NCBI GenBank assembly: GCA_018971905.1
Contig: JAGWZS010000045.1
Location: 1-10,466, forward strand
Direction: 5' to 3'
DNA from: Rhodospirillales bacterium
GTDB lineage: Bacteria; Pseudomonadota; Alphaproteobacteria; Acetobacterales; Acetobacteraceae
DNA: 10,466 bases
This document shows, piece after piece, positions 1 to 7,540 of this stretch. The notes under the pieces are model-generated. The model ran no database searches. It was not told the origin of the DNA and saw nothing but the letters and a program-made list of their open reading frames with translations. The position numbers and the translations under genes were made by a program. Position 1 is the stretch's first letter. Every line of letters begins with the position of its first letter.

Positions 1-59
1 CGAATGTCACGCACCACCGCCTCGGCAGGCGGTTTTGAAGGCGAGGATTTCTGGCTCAT
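1..59 (-). CDS. IS3-family transposase OrfA, N-terminal 19 codons (partial)
   Basis: The ATG is at 59-57 on the minus strand, and the frame stays open to the window edge, encoding MSQKSSPSKPPAEAVVRDIR. This matches the opening of a common group of alphaproteobacterial IS3 OrfA proteins, in which a Ser/Lys-rich start is followed by PAE-VV-DIR and then a helix-turn-helix that binds the IS ends. A good Shine-Dalgarno (AAGGAG) lies 5 bases before the ATG. Codons 1-6 form one arm of an exact 18-bp inverted repeat, described separately. In this family OrfA is normally fused to the DDE-domain OrfB by programmed frameshifting; that part is out of view. Identification is from a short N-terminal stretch only. 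Confidence 0.6.
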   Translation of the reverse strand, partial: MSQKSSPSKPPAEAVVRDI

Positions 60-97
60 CTACGCTCCTTCGTCACTACGATGAGCCAGAAATCCTC
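43..97 (-). promoter_or_regulatory. Exact 18-bp inverted repeat over the transposase start codon
   Basis: GAGGATTTCTGGCTCATC at 43-60 is repeated in exact inverted form at 80-97, leaving a 19-base loop. On the minus-strand transcript the 5' arm lies in the leader, the 3' arm contains the ATG and codons 1-6, and the Shine-Dalgarno AAGGAG sits in the loop. A transcript starting upstream of 97 would fold its transposase start codon into a perfect stem. Several insertion sequences block translation from read-through transcripts in this way; that role here is inference. Confidence 0.6.
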
Positions 98-144
98 CTC
101 TATTCAAGATGCCAGATTTGTCTCAGGGGCGCTGACGGGGGACA

Positions 145-354
145 CGCCTGCAAAACTTGGAAGCCGCCGCGCTGACTTCCGCACTCCATGCGCTATGGCG
201 GCATGATATTCCCGGTGTTCCTGTCCATGATTCTATCTTGGTGCCTGACGACAAGCTGGCCGTGAAGATGGCGGAGAGTGAGCTATGGATGGGCTATAAG
301 GAGCATTGCGGCGGCGCTGAGATACGGACAGTAATCGAACGGTTGGTAGGATAG
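145..354 (+). pseudogene. 3' fragment of an unrecognised, possibly replication-related gene, cut at the IS boundary
   Basis: The frame is open from 145 (codons CGC CTG CAA AAC TTG) to a TAG at 352-354, about 69 residues, and it has no start codon with a ribosome-binding site. Going upstream the frame hits TGA at 133-135 inside the IS, so the 5' part is missing. The C-terminal piece contains GVPVHDSILVP followed by an acidic, amphipathic helix region. A conserved HD(S/E) between hydrophobic residues is a feature of motif C in single-subunit polymerases, and similar HDS-I-VP tails occur in phage- and plasmid-borne proteins, so a replication-type mobile protein is possible. That is a weak inference; I do not recognise the family with certainty. 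Confidence 0.45.
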
Positions 355-374
355 CAAGTATATTCTTGATGGTC

Positions 375-698
375 CTAATTGATAGGCCCGATATTGATAG
401 GCCCGATATTCATAGGGGTGATAAACTCTAAACCAACCGCGTTGCCACGTGACCAACAGCGCCTCGCATCGCGGATATTATCTCCATCCCCAATTTGTAT
501 TTTGAAGAGCTCAGGTAATTGCGTCATTATTGGCGTTTCTACACGTGCGCCTAGAGTGGAGAGGTCTAACACCAGACAGTTAACAACTGTCAGGTTGAAG
601 GCACCGTAATATAACTTGCCAGCTATTAAAACGCGATGGCGCGGTGCCTTGCGAAGGTCAGTTGGCTTTAGAGATTCAATTGAATGCAATGAGGACAT
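375..698 (-). CDS. PilZ-domain protein (putative cyclic-di-GMP receptor)
   Basis: This 107-residue protein consists of little more than one PilZ domain. The two signature motifs that bind c-di-GMP in this family are both present: RxxxR as R16-K-A-P-R20 and DxSxxG as D45-L-S-T-L-G50. The later strand CWSRGNAVGLEF (81-92) fits the usual PilZ barrel. No signal peptide or membrane segment is visible, so it should be a cytosolic adaptor acting on an unknown partner. The last 11 residues (NIGPINIGPIN) come from a 15-bp tandem duplication. The ATG at 698-696 has no clear Shine-Dalgarno. The gene and its upstream region (699-790) are clearly more AT-rich than the neighbouring genes, suggesting acquisition by transfer. 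No polar pilus, cellulose or GGDEF/EAL gene lies nearby. The domain call is fairly secure; the pathway is unknown. Confidence 0.8.
   Translation of the reverse strand: MSSLHSIESLKPTDLRKAPRHRVLIAGKLYYGAFNLTVVNCLVLDLSTLGARVETPIMTQLPELFKIQIGDGDNIRDARRCWSRGNAVGLEFITPMNIGPINIGPIN
381..410. repeat. 15-bp perfect tandem duplication in the 3' end of the PilZ gene
   Basis: The unit GATAGGCCCGATATT occurs at 381-395 and again at 396-410. Being a multiple of three it keeps the frame and adds five residues (IGPIN) to the PilZ protein's C-terminus. Replication slippage is the simplest origin. Confidence 0.9.
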
Positions 699-949
699 GT
701 TATATGTAGTGCCAGAAACTTATTAAAATATAGTTATGATTTTAGGCCCCGATTCGACAATAAATTTTATCTTAACATTCCAGAGAGTAAATCTATTAAT
801 ACTGCGCTCTACTCCGCCTAGCCCTTGCCGTCTGGTTTGGAGTATCCGCTTCAGCACATCTGCGCCTCAAGCCAGCTATTTTGTCTCCCCATTCAGGCGA
901 TTAGTCTCAGCGTCATCTTGGCGCAGGCGCAAAGCATACCATCGGCGGC
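699..949. other. Stretch without a recognisable gene
   Basis: This is the region between the PilZ start and the integrase remnant. Its left half (699-800) is AT-rich and may hold the PilZ promoter, but I see no confident -35/-10 pair. The right half has normal GC. A minus-strand frame just downstream of the integrase stop encodes about 24 residues (from near 955 down to about 880) without a credible start, so I do not call it. The plus-strand reading frames crossing 736-1331 have no ribosome-binding sites and give Pro/Ser/Arg-rich translations typical of frames antisense to coding or formerly coding DNA. Confidence 0.5.
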
Positions 950-1138
950 CTATTGTTCACCCTCTCCGCCACCCACCCCGCCCACACCATCCGGCACCGG
1001 AATTCTGTTTATGGCACCTGACAGCCGCCGCAGGTCTTCATCGCGTATCCCGTATTGCCGTCCTGTGGTCTTCCTGGCGTGGCCGGTGATGGCGTCGCGG
1101 ATTGATTCATCCACTCCCGCCGAGTTGCGACTAGTAAG
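950..1138 (-). pseudogene. C-terminal remnant of a phage-type tyrosine integrase
   Basis: The minus-strand frame is open for 62 codons between an in-frame TGA (1141-1139) and the TAG stop (952-950). It reads SRNSAGVDESIRDAITGH, then ARKTTGRQYG, then LRRLSGAINRIPVP. This is the end of a tyrosine recombinase catalytic domain: the second active-site His lies in ITGH (residue 20 of the fragment) and the nucleophilic Tyr in RQYG (residue 29), at the nine-residue spacing usual for the family. The LRHT-type box with the catalytic Arg and the whole N-terminal half are missing. The frame continues upstream of the TGA for about 25 codons that I cannot assign. The fragment cannot be active. It points toward tRNA-Gln, a normal attachment site, and is best read as the residue of an integrative element. 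Confidence 0.75.
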
Positions 1139-1352
1139 TCATTGTTTTTGCTTGACGGTCCACTTTTTGACCATCCGCAGGCCATCCAGCATGAAGCGGA
1201 AGCTGGTGCCGGGGCGTCATGATAGTCACTTAGGCAGTGGGGTAATCCTGCGATTCGGGTGCTTGACGTGTTCCCACAAGTGTTCCCACATGGGCCGTAT
1301 TCGTCAATTTCTTACTCTGCTAACCGATTGATTTACTTGGCGCCTGCAAGCG
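1139..1352. other. Junction region between integrase remnant and tRNA-Gln
   Basis: No gene is supportable here. The short minus-strand frames all lack start signals and are broken by stops. The stretch includes the tandem 11-bp repeat at 1268-1290. It is where the body of the integrase and an attachment site would be expected if the element had integrated at the tRNA 3' end, so deletions probably shaped it. I looked for a second copy of the tRNA 3' end (a duplicated att core) in the window and found none. Confidence 0.45.
1268..1290. repeat. Tandem 11-bp direct repeats near the tRNA 3' end
   Basis: GTGTTCCCACA occurs at 1268-1278 and at 1280-1290 with a single base between the copies. The repeats lie about 63 bases from the tRNA-Gln 3' end, between it and the integrase remnant. 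Direct repeats in that position often serve as arm-type binding sites for tyrosine integrases, but no binding evidence exists here. Confidence 0.6.
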
Positions 1353-1426
1353 TGGCTGGGGGACCTGGATTCGAACCAAGGCTGCCCGGGTCAGAGCCGG
1401 GAGTTCTACCGCTAAACTATCCCCCA
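1353..1426 (-). tRNA. trnQ: tRNA-Gln (anticodon CUG)
   Basis: Read on the minus strand, all the cloverleaf parts are present. The acceptor stem is TGGGGGA/TCCCCCA with the U1-A72 pair characteristic of tRNA-Gln. The D arm is GTTT-AGCGGTA-GAAC. The anticodon stem CCCGG/CCGGG encloses the loop CTCTGAC, giving anticodon CTG, which reads CAG. The variable loop has 4 bases, and the T arm is CTTGG-TTCGAAT-CCAGG with one G-T wobble. The discriminator base is G and the 3' CCA is encoded. The total is 74 nt including CCA. Its 3' end faces the accessory scar at 1-1350. Confidence 0.95.
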
Positions 1427-1444
1427 AGCGGTGGGTGTGGCGGG

Positions 1445-1473
1445 CCTCTAGCATTGTGGCGCGTGGGGGGCAA
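1445..1473 (-). promoter_or_regulatory. Possible promoter of tRNA-Gln
   Basis: On the minus strand TTGCCC (1473-1468) is followed after 17 bases by TAGAGG (1450-1445), which would start transcription near 1438, about a dozen bases before the mature tRNA. The -35 is a reasonable match and the -10 a poor one, so this is a position-based suggestion. Confidence 0.3.
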
Positions 1474-1572
1474 GCATGGGTTGGCGTTTGCCGGCCACAA
1501 AATATCGGTGCGGGTTTGGTCTGGCCGGGATTGCTGCTTGCTCAGCCGGGATAAAGAGCGAATATTAATGCT

Positions 1573-2628
1573 ATGGCCAGTCAATTCTCCCTCGCGCAGC
1601 CAACGCGGCCGGTTTTAACTCGGCGGGGGCGGCGCGCCATTTTCGGCAGCATCGATTTAGGCACAAACAATTGCCGGATGCTCATTGGCACGCCAGCGGC
1701 GCAGGGCATGTATATTTTGGACAGTTTTTCGCGCGTGGTGCGGCTGGGGGAGGGGTTGTATGAAACCGGCCGACTGTCCGCCTCCGCGATGGACCGGGCG
1801 ATTGGCTCGCTTTCCGTGTGTGCCGAGCGCGCACGCCGTTGGGCGGGGGATGAAGGTAACGGGCCAATCAAGCTGCGCGCCATCGCAACCGAGGCTTGCC
1901 GACAAGCAGAGAATGGGGAGGAATTTATCCGCCGCGCGCGTGATGTAACAGGGCTGCCACTGGAGATCATCAACGCACGAGAGGAAGCAGAACTGGCGGT
2001 GGAAAGCTGCGCGCCCTTGCTGCGCAAGGCCGGGCGCCGGGCGTTGTTGTTTGATATCGGCGGCGGCTCGACCGAGATTGCCTGGGTGCGATTGGATGGC
2101 GGCCCACGGCCGGAGCTGATCGGGTATCTTTCCCTGCCGGTTGGTGTGGTGACGCTTTCCGAGCGTTGTGTGGGCTCATGCTATCAAAGCGAGGGCTTTT
2201 CCCAGTTGGTGGAAGATATTGTCACCATGCTGGGTCCTTTCGAGGGAACGCACCGGATAAGCGAGGAGATCCGGCACGGCGGGGTGGTTATGGTTGGCAC
2301 CTCCGGCACGGTCACAACGCTGGCTGGGGTGTCCTTGAAACTGGAACGTTACCGCAGGGGGGTGGTGGACGGTGTTTCGCTCACGCGCCGTGCGGTGGAT
2401 GATGCATTGGCCGAGGTCCGGGCGCTGGGACGCGAAGGCCTCTCTCGCCACCCCTGCGTGGGGCTGGAACGGGTGGAATTCGTGCTCCCCGGCTGTGCCA
2501 TTTTCGCCGCGATTCATGAATTATGGCAGGCGCCACAGCTGATGGTGGCCGACAGGGGGTTGCGCGAAGGCATGTTGATGAGGCTGATGCGCGACATGCC
2601 ATCCCAGAAACGCCGATTGAACGCATGA
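1573..2628 (+). CDS. ppx: Ppx/GppA-family phosphatase (exopolyphosphatase-type)
   Basis: The product has 351 residues of the ASKHA (actin/Hsp70-like) fold. Visible motifs are the N-terminal phosphate loop GSIDLGTNNCRMLI (25-38), ATEACRQAEN (105-114), the NAREEAEL segment (134-141) and the second phosphate loop DIGGGSTE (161-168). GTSGTVTTLAGV lies in the C-terminal half. The family removes terminal phosphate from polyphosphate or from the guanosine pentaphosphate pppGpp; the sequence does not say which, so the symbol is family-level. The protein is much shorter than E. coli Ppx (about 510 residues) because it has only the two actin-like domains and lacks the C-terminal helical HD-like part, as is common in alphaproteobacteria. 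The ATG is preceded by only a weak AAAGAGCG. Its stop overlaps the rlmE start (ATGA), so the two are translationally coupled. Confidence 0.9.
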   Translation: MASQFSLAQPTRPVLTRRGRRAIFGSIDLGTNNCRMLIGTPAAQGMYILDSFSRVVRLGEGLYETGRLSASAMDRAIGSLSVCAERARRWAGDEGNGPIKLRAIATEACRQAENGEEFIRRARDVTGLPLEIINAREEAELAVESCAPLLRKAGRRALLFDIGGGSTEIAWVRLDGGPRPELIGYLSLPVGVVTLSERCVGSCYQSEGFSQLVEDIVTMLGPFEGTHRISEEIRHGGVVMVGTSGTVTTLAGVSLKLERYRRGVVDGVSLTRRAVDDALAEVRALGREGLSRHPCVGLERVEFVLPGCAIFAAIHELWQAPQLMVADRGLREGMLMRLMRDMPSQKRRLNA

Positions 2629-3299
2629 CAGAGAATAGCTCCAAATTGCCGCCACGCCGTGAGGCTGTGCGGCTTAAGAACGCGCGTAAACTTTCAACCT
2701 CATCGCAGCGTTGGCTGCAGCGGCAGTTGAATGATCCCTATGTGACGGCGGCGAAGGCCCAGGGCTGGCGCTCCCGGGCGGCTTTTAAGCTCATAGAGCT
2801 GGACGCAAAGTACAAGCTGATTGGCAAGGGTGCCCGGGTGCTGGATTTGGGGGCCGCGCCTGGCGGCTGGAGCCAGGTGGCGCTGGCGCAGGGCGCTTCC
2901 AAGGTCGTAGGGATTGACCTGCTGGAGATTCTGCCCGTGCCGGGGGCGGAGTTTATCCAAGGAGATTTTCTGGAGGAAGGCATGGAAGCCCGGCTGATGG
3001 CGATGCTGGGTGGCAAGGCGGAGCTTGTGATGTCCGACATGGCGCCCAACACGTCTGGCCATGTCGCCACCGACCATTTGCGCATCATGGCCTTGGCGGA
3101 GACGGCGCTGGCCTTTGCCTGCGACATTCTGGCGCCGGAGGGTGCCTTTGTGGCCAAGCTGTTCCAGGGCGGGGCCGAGAAAGGCATGTTGGATATTCTG
3201 AAAGCGCGCTTCCGGCAGGTGCGCCACGCCAAGCCGCCGGCAAGCCGGAAGGAATCGAAGGAAATGTACGTCATCGCAACCGGCTTCCGGCCGGGCTGA
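2625..3299 (+). CDS. rlmE: 23S rRNA (uridine-2'-O-)-methyltransferase RlmE
   Basis: RlmE (RrmJ/FtsJ) uses SAM to methylate the 2'-O of one uridine in the A-loop of 23S rRNA on the 50S subunit. The 224-residue product has the SAM-binding motif VLDLGAAPGGWSQ (72-84) and the K-D-K-E catalytic tetrad: K55 in SRAAFKL, D138 in MSDMAPNTSG, K178 in AKLFQGG and E213 in SKEMYVIATG. The basic N-terminal extension (about 45 residues) is typical of alphaproteobacterial RlmE. I chose the ATG at 2625 because it overlaps the ppx stop as ATGA and gives a family-normal length; the frame is open upstream to 2523, but that part lies wholly inside ppx. There is no strong Shine-Dalgarno, consistent with coupling. 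Confidence 0.95.
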   Translation: MTENSSKLPPRREAVRLKNARKLSTSSQRWLQRQLNDPYVTAAKAQGWRSRAAFKLIELDAKYKLIGKGARVLDLGAAPGGWSQVALAQGASKVVGIDLLEILPVPGAEFIQGDFLEEGMEARLMAMLGGKAELVMSDMAPNTSGHVATDHLRIMALAETALAFACDILAPEGAFVAKLFQGGAEKGMLDILKARFRQVRHAKPPASRKESKEMYVIATGFRPG

Positions 3300-3320
3300 C
3301 AGGCGGGCTGCGCCTGGGGC

Positions 3321-3345
3321 CGGGCTGCGCATGGCGCATGGCCCG
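3321..3345 (+). terminator. Strong hairpin after rlmE, possible terminator
   Basis: CGGGC (3321-3325) pairs with GCCCG (3341-3345), and inside this T-GCGC pairs with GCGC-A around an ATG triloop, with a TG bulge. The resulting stem of about 10 bp is very GC-rich. The sequence after it is TCTGACTT, not a T-run, so intrinsic termination is uncertain. It may simply separate the ppx-rlmE transcript from guaB. Confidence 0.35.
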
Positions 3346-3405
3346 TCTGACTTGCGCTGGCAGGCCATGATGGTTATTGGGAACCGCCAAGGTCTTAATG
3401 CATAG

Positions 3406-4908
<1,503 letters not shown>

Positions 4909-4952
4909 GGCGCGGGGTTATCATAGGTGCCGTTGCCCGGGTGGCGCTGTGT

Positions 4953-5777
4953 TCAGCACACCGGCAGATTGTCCAGCAGCCGCACATGGCCAAGGCGCAC
5001 CGCGGCAAGCAGCCGCGCGGGCTGAGCCAATGTGCCCAGCGGCTCCAGCGTTTCGGCGTGCACCAGCGCCACATAATCCGGTATCATGCCCGAGGAGGCC
5101 AGCTCGTGCCTGGCGTTATGCAGTGTGGCGGCAGGTTCCTTGCCTGCCAGCAGATACTGAACGGCGTGTTTTAGCGCCGCGTGGAGTTTCGGCGCGGTTT
5201 TGCGCTCCTGCGGGCTGAGGTAGCGGTTGCGCGATGACATGGCCAAGCCGTCAGCCTCACGCATGGTTGGCACCGGCACGATGCGCACCGGCAGATGCAG
5301 ATCCACCACCATACGGCGCACCACCTGCACCTGTTGCCAGTCTTTTTCACCGAAGAAAGCGGCATCGGGCCGCATCTGCCCGAACAGCTTGGCCACCACC
5401 GTGGCGACGCCGTTAAAATGGCCGGGGCGTTGTGCGCCTTCCCAATGCTGTGTGGGGCCGCCCACGTGCAGTGTGGTGGCATGGCCGTTGGGGTACATTT
5501 CCTCCATGCCGGGCAGCCAGAGCAGGGCGCAGCCCGCTTGCTCCAACTTGGCGACATCGCCAGCCTCATCACGCGGGTAACGGGCGAAGTCTTCTTTCGG
5601 GCCGAATTGTGTGGGGTTGACGAAGATGCTAGCCACCGGCGTTAAGCCGCTTTGTTTGGCAGCGTCCACTAAGGCTAAATGCCCCGGATGCAGCGCGCCC
5701 ATGGTGGCGACAAGGCCGGTGGCCCCAAGCGTGGCGCGGGCCTCGGTCAGCTCCTGATATGTTCTGGCGATGATCAT
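4953..5777 (-). CDS. panC: Pantothenate synthetase (pantoate-beta-alanine ligase)
   Basis: PanC joins pantoate to beta-alanine through a pantoyl-adenylate, using ATP, in the last step of vitamin B5 synthesis toward coenzyme A. The 274-residue product has the nucleotidyltransferase HxGH-type motif TMGALHPGH (25-33), FVNPTQF (52-58), RPGHFNGVATVV (117-128), FFGEKDWQQ (141-149) and the KMSKS-like DGLAMSSRNRYL (176-187). It is therefore complete and probably active. The ATG at 5777 gives MIIARTYQEL, the normal start. The in-frame TTG at 5825 would add 16 charged residues and is unlikely. No Shine-Dalgarno sits next to 5777; translation may depend on the overlapping leader frame at 5774-5797. panB is not in view. 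It is divergent from cydD with a 77-bp gap. Confidence 0.95.
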   Translation of the reverse strand: MIIARTYQELTEARATLGATGLVATMGALHPGHLALVDAAKQSGLTPVASIFVNPTQFGPKEDFARYPRDEAGDVAKLEQAGCALLWLPGMEEMYPNGHATTLHVGGPTQHWEGAQRPGHFNGVATVVAKLFGQMRPDAAFFGEKDWQQVQVVRRMVVDLHLPVRIVPVPTMREADGLAMSSRNRYLSPQERKTAPKLHAALKHAVQYLLAGKEPAATLHNARHELASSGMIPDYVALVHAETLEPLGTLAQPARLLAAVRLGHVRLLDNLPVC

Positions 5778-5797
5778 TGGACGCGGCTTTTCATCAT
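5774..5797 (-). CDS. Possible 7-codon leader frame coupled to panC
   Basis: On the minus strand a strong Shine-Dalgarno GGAGG (5809-5805) stands 7 bases before ATG ATG AAA AGC CGC GTC CAA TGA, encoding MMKSRVQ. Its stop overlaps the panC start as ATGA. This is the only good ribosome-binding site near panC, and the arrangement is that of translational coupling. Whether the peptide matters or only brings ribosomes to panC is unknown. It is too short for any sequence-based identification. Confidence 0.45.
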   Translation of the reverse strand: MMKSRVQ

Positions 5798-5854
5798 TTT
5801 TCTTCCTCCGTCCAGCCCTGGGCAAGCCGGGAGGCTGGGGTTAAGTACGTTGGC

Positions 5855-7540
5855 ATGAGTAGAGCCTCAAAACCCTGGATAAAAGCTGAACAAACCTCCG
5901 GATTTCGCGCGGCGCGACGTTCCTTGTTTTTGGGAGGTGCGGGCATTGTCTGCGGAATAATCCAGGCGGGGGCGGCGGCACGGTTGCTGGCGGCGCTGCT
6001 GCATGTGCAACCTGCTGGCTTGGCGGCCTGGGGCAGCGCGCTTGTGTTTGTGCTGGCCGTGCTGGCGCGGGCCTGGCTGCAAATGCGCGCCGAGCGAGGA
6101 AATTTCGAGCTGGGGGCGGCGGCACGGAGGCGGTTGCGTGGCCAGGTGATGAGTGTGCTGATGGCCTTGGGGCCTGCCGGGTTGCGGGGCCGCCACTCGG
6201 CCGAACTTGCCGCCACGGCGGTGGACAGGGTTGAGGTGATGGATGGCTTCCACGCCCGCTGGGTGCCCGCCACAGGGCTTGCCATTATTGGCCCGGCGCT
6301 GATCGGGCTGGTGGCACTGCTGACCGATTGGCGCAGCGGGCTGATTTTGGTGATTGCGGGGCTGTTTGTGCCTTTCGCCATGGCGGTGGCGGGCATAGGT
6401 GCTGGTGTTGCCGCCAAGAAGCAGTTTCTGGCGATGACCCGCCTGCAGGTGCGCTTTCTGGACCGGGTCAGGGGCATTTCCACCATCGTGCTGGCAGGGC
6501 GCGGAGACGACGAAGCCAGACATCTTGAAGAGGCTGCCAAGGAACTGCGGGAACGGACGATGCGGGTGCTACGGATGGCATTCCTCTCCTCCACGGCGCT
6601 TGATTTAGCGGCGGCGACGGCCTTGGTATTGATCGTTATCCGGTTTGCGCCAGTGCTGCGCGGTGCGCACGAGCTTGCCCCAACCGCCTTGTTTCTGGTT
6701 TTGCTGGTACCGGAATTTTTTGTGCCCTTGCGCGCCTTTGCCGCCGTTTATGGCGACCGCATGGCGGTGGAAGCCGTGGCGGAGGAATTTCAAGCCCTGC
6801 CGAAGGCACCGCCGCCCGTGCCGCCCGTGGATATACGCTCCGTTGCCGCACATGGCGTGACGCTGGCTTTCGAGCATGTGACCTTCGCATGGGATGCAGC
6901 GCGCCCGGTATTGGAAAACCTGACCTTCAAGGTGGGGCGCGGCGAAATGCTGCTGCTCACCGGGGCGTCGGGCACCGGCAAATCCACCATCATCGATTTG
7001 ATCCTGGGGTTTCTGGCGCCGGAGGCCGGGCGTATCACCATCAACGGCGCCGAGGTGGAGAGTCTCGTTCCCGCCGCGCGAACGCGAATGCTTGGCTGGA
7101 TCGGCCAGAAACCGGTGATCTTCGCGGGCACGATCGAGGATAACATCCGCTTTGCCAACCCGGCGGCGGGTGAGGATGAATTAAAAGACGCCATCCGCAA
7201 TGCGCATCTGGAGGAGCTGGTCGCCAGCCTGCCGCAGGGGATCAAGACACCTTTGGGAGAAGGCGGATTTGGCATTTCAGGCGGGCAGGCGCAGCGCATC
7301 GCCATTGCTCGCGCGTTCCTGAAGGACGCGCCGTTGCTGTTGCTAGATGAACCGACCGCGCATCTCGACCCGGCGGTTGAACGGGATATTCTGGATAGCC
7401 TGAAACACCTCGCCGCCGGGCGCACCGTGGTGCTGGCCACCCATTCCACCCAGGCCATGGATTTTGCCAAGACCATAGGCGCCAAGCGCATAGACCTCGA
7501 CGCGTTACGCTACGCGAGCTGGCGCGGGGTGGTGGCATGA
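5855..7540 (+). CDS. cydD: Thiol (cysteine/glutathione) ABC exporter, subunit CydD
   Basis: CydD pairs with CydC in an inner-membrane ABC exporter that moves reduced thiols (glutathione, cysteine) to the periplasm and is needed to assemble haem-containing cytochrome bd oxidase. The 561-residue product has about six membrane segments (near 24-46, 57-77, 138-158, 161-183, 248-268, 277-295) followed by an ATPase domain. That domain has Walker A GASGTGKST (370-378), Q-loop Gln418, signature SGGQ (475-478), Walker B LLLLDEP (494-500) and switch His530. I chose the ATG at 5855; the frame is open to 5777, but those residues overlap the panC leader and do not look like the family. The Shine-Dalgarno is poor (GGGAGG lies about 20 bases upstream). 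The end overlaps cydC as ATGA. No cydAB or cioAB is in view. Confidence 0.9.
   Translation: MSRASKPWIKAEQTSGFRAARRSLFLGGAGIVCGIIQAGAAARLLAALLHVQPAGLAAWGSALVFVLAVLARAWLQMRAERGNFELGAAARRRLRGQVMSVLMALGPAGLRGRHSAELAATAVDRVEVMDGFHARWVPATGLAIIGPALIGLVALLTDWRSGLILVIAGLFVPFAMAVAGIGAGVAAKKQFLAMTRLQVRFLDRVRGISTIVLAGRGDDEARHLEEAAKELRERTMRVLRMAFLSSTALDLAAATALVLIVIRFAPVLRGAHELAPTALFLVLLVPEFFVPLRAFAAVYGDRMAVEAVAEEFQALPKAPPPVPPVDIRSVAAHGVTLAFEHVTFAWDAARPVLENLTFKVGRGEMLLLTGASGTGKSTIIDLILGFLAPEAGRITINGAEVESLVPAARTRMLGWIGQKPVIFAGTIEDNIRFANPAAGEDELKDAIRNAHLEELVASLPQGIKTPLGEGGFGISGGQAQRIAIARAFLKDAPLLLLDEPTAHLDPAVERDILDSLKHLAAGRTVVLATHSTQAMDFAKTIGAKRIDLDALRYASWRGVVA

Larger units (their letters stand above)
1..144 (-). 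mobile_element. End of an IS3-family insertion sequence (partial, continues left)
   Basis: The minus strand carries the first codons of an IS3-type OrfA transposase, preceded by about 85 bases of untranslated IS leader. I place the outer boundary at 144 because the minus strand there begins TGTCCCCCGTCAG, so the element ends with the CA dinucleotide usual for IS3-family termini, and because an unrelated interrupted reading frame begins immediately after it at 145. The other end and any target-site duplication lie outside the window, so neither the exact boundary nor the element's identity can be confirmed here. The IS3 assignment comes from the recognisable OrfA N-terminus. Confidence 0.6.

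Noticed and set aside
736..1331. Two plus-strand reading frames of 117 and 168 codons in the accessory region
   Set aside because: No ribosome-binding sites, Pro/Ser/Arg-rich translations without recognisable domains, and they run antisense to the integrase remnant, whose minus-strand reading makes clear protein sense.
1..1350. CRISPR array, toxin-antitoxin pair or defence system in the accessory region
   Set aside because: The only repeats are one 15-bp tandem pair, one 11-bp pair and the IS hairpin; there are no spacer-repeat units and no nuclease, toxin or antitoxin reading frames.
1259..1618. Plus-strand reading frame running through the tRNA and into ppx
   Set aside because: It is antisense to the whole tRNA-Gln gene and overlaps the ppx start in another frame; no start signal.
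2523..2624. N-terminal extension of rlmE
   Set aside because: The 34 extra residues are ppx sequence read in another frame; the ATGA overlap at 2625 is the natural start.
4909..4965. Terminator between the convergent guaB and panC
   Set aside because: Only a GTGT/ACAC stem and loose GC pairings without a T-run on either strand; not convincing.
5777..5854. Longer cydD start giving 26 extra residues
   Set aside because: The extension overlaps the panC start region and has no family-like sequence; the ATG at 5855 gives a normal CydD.
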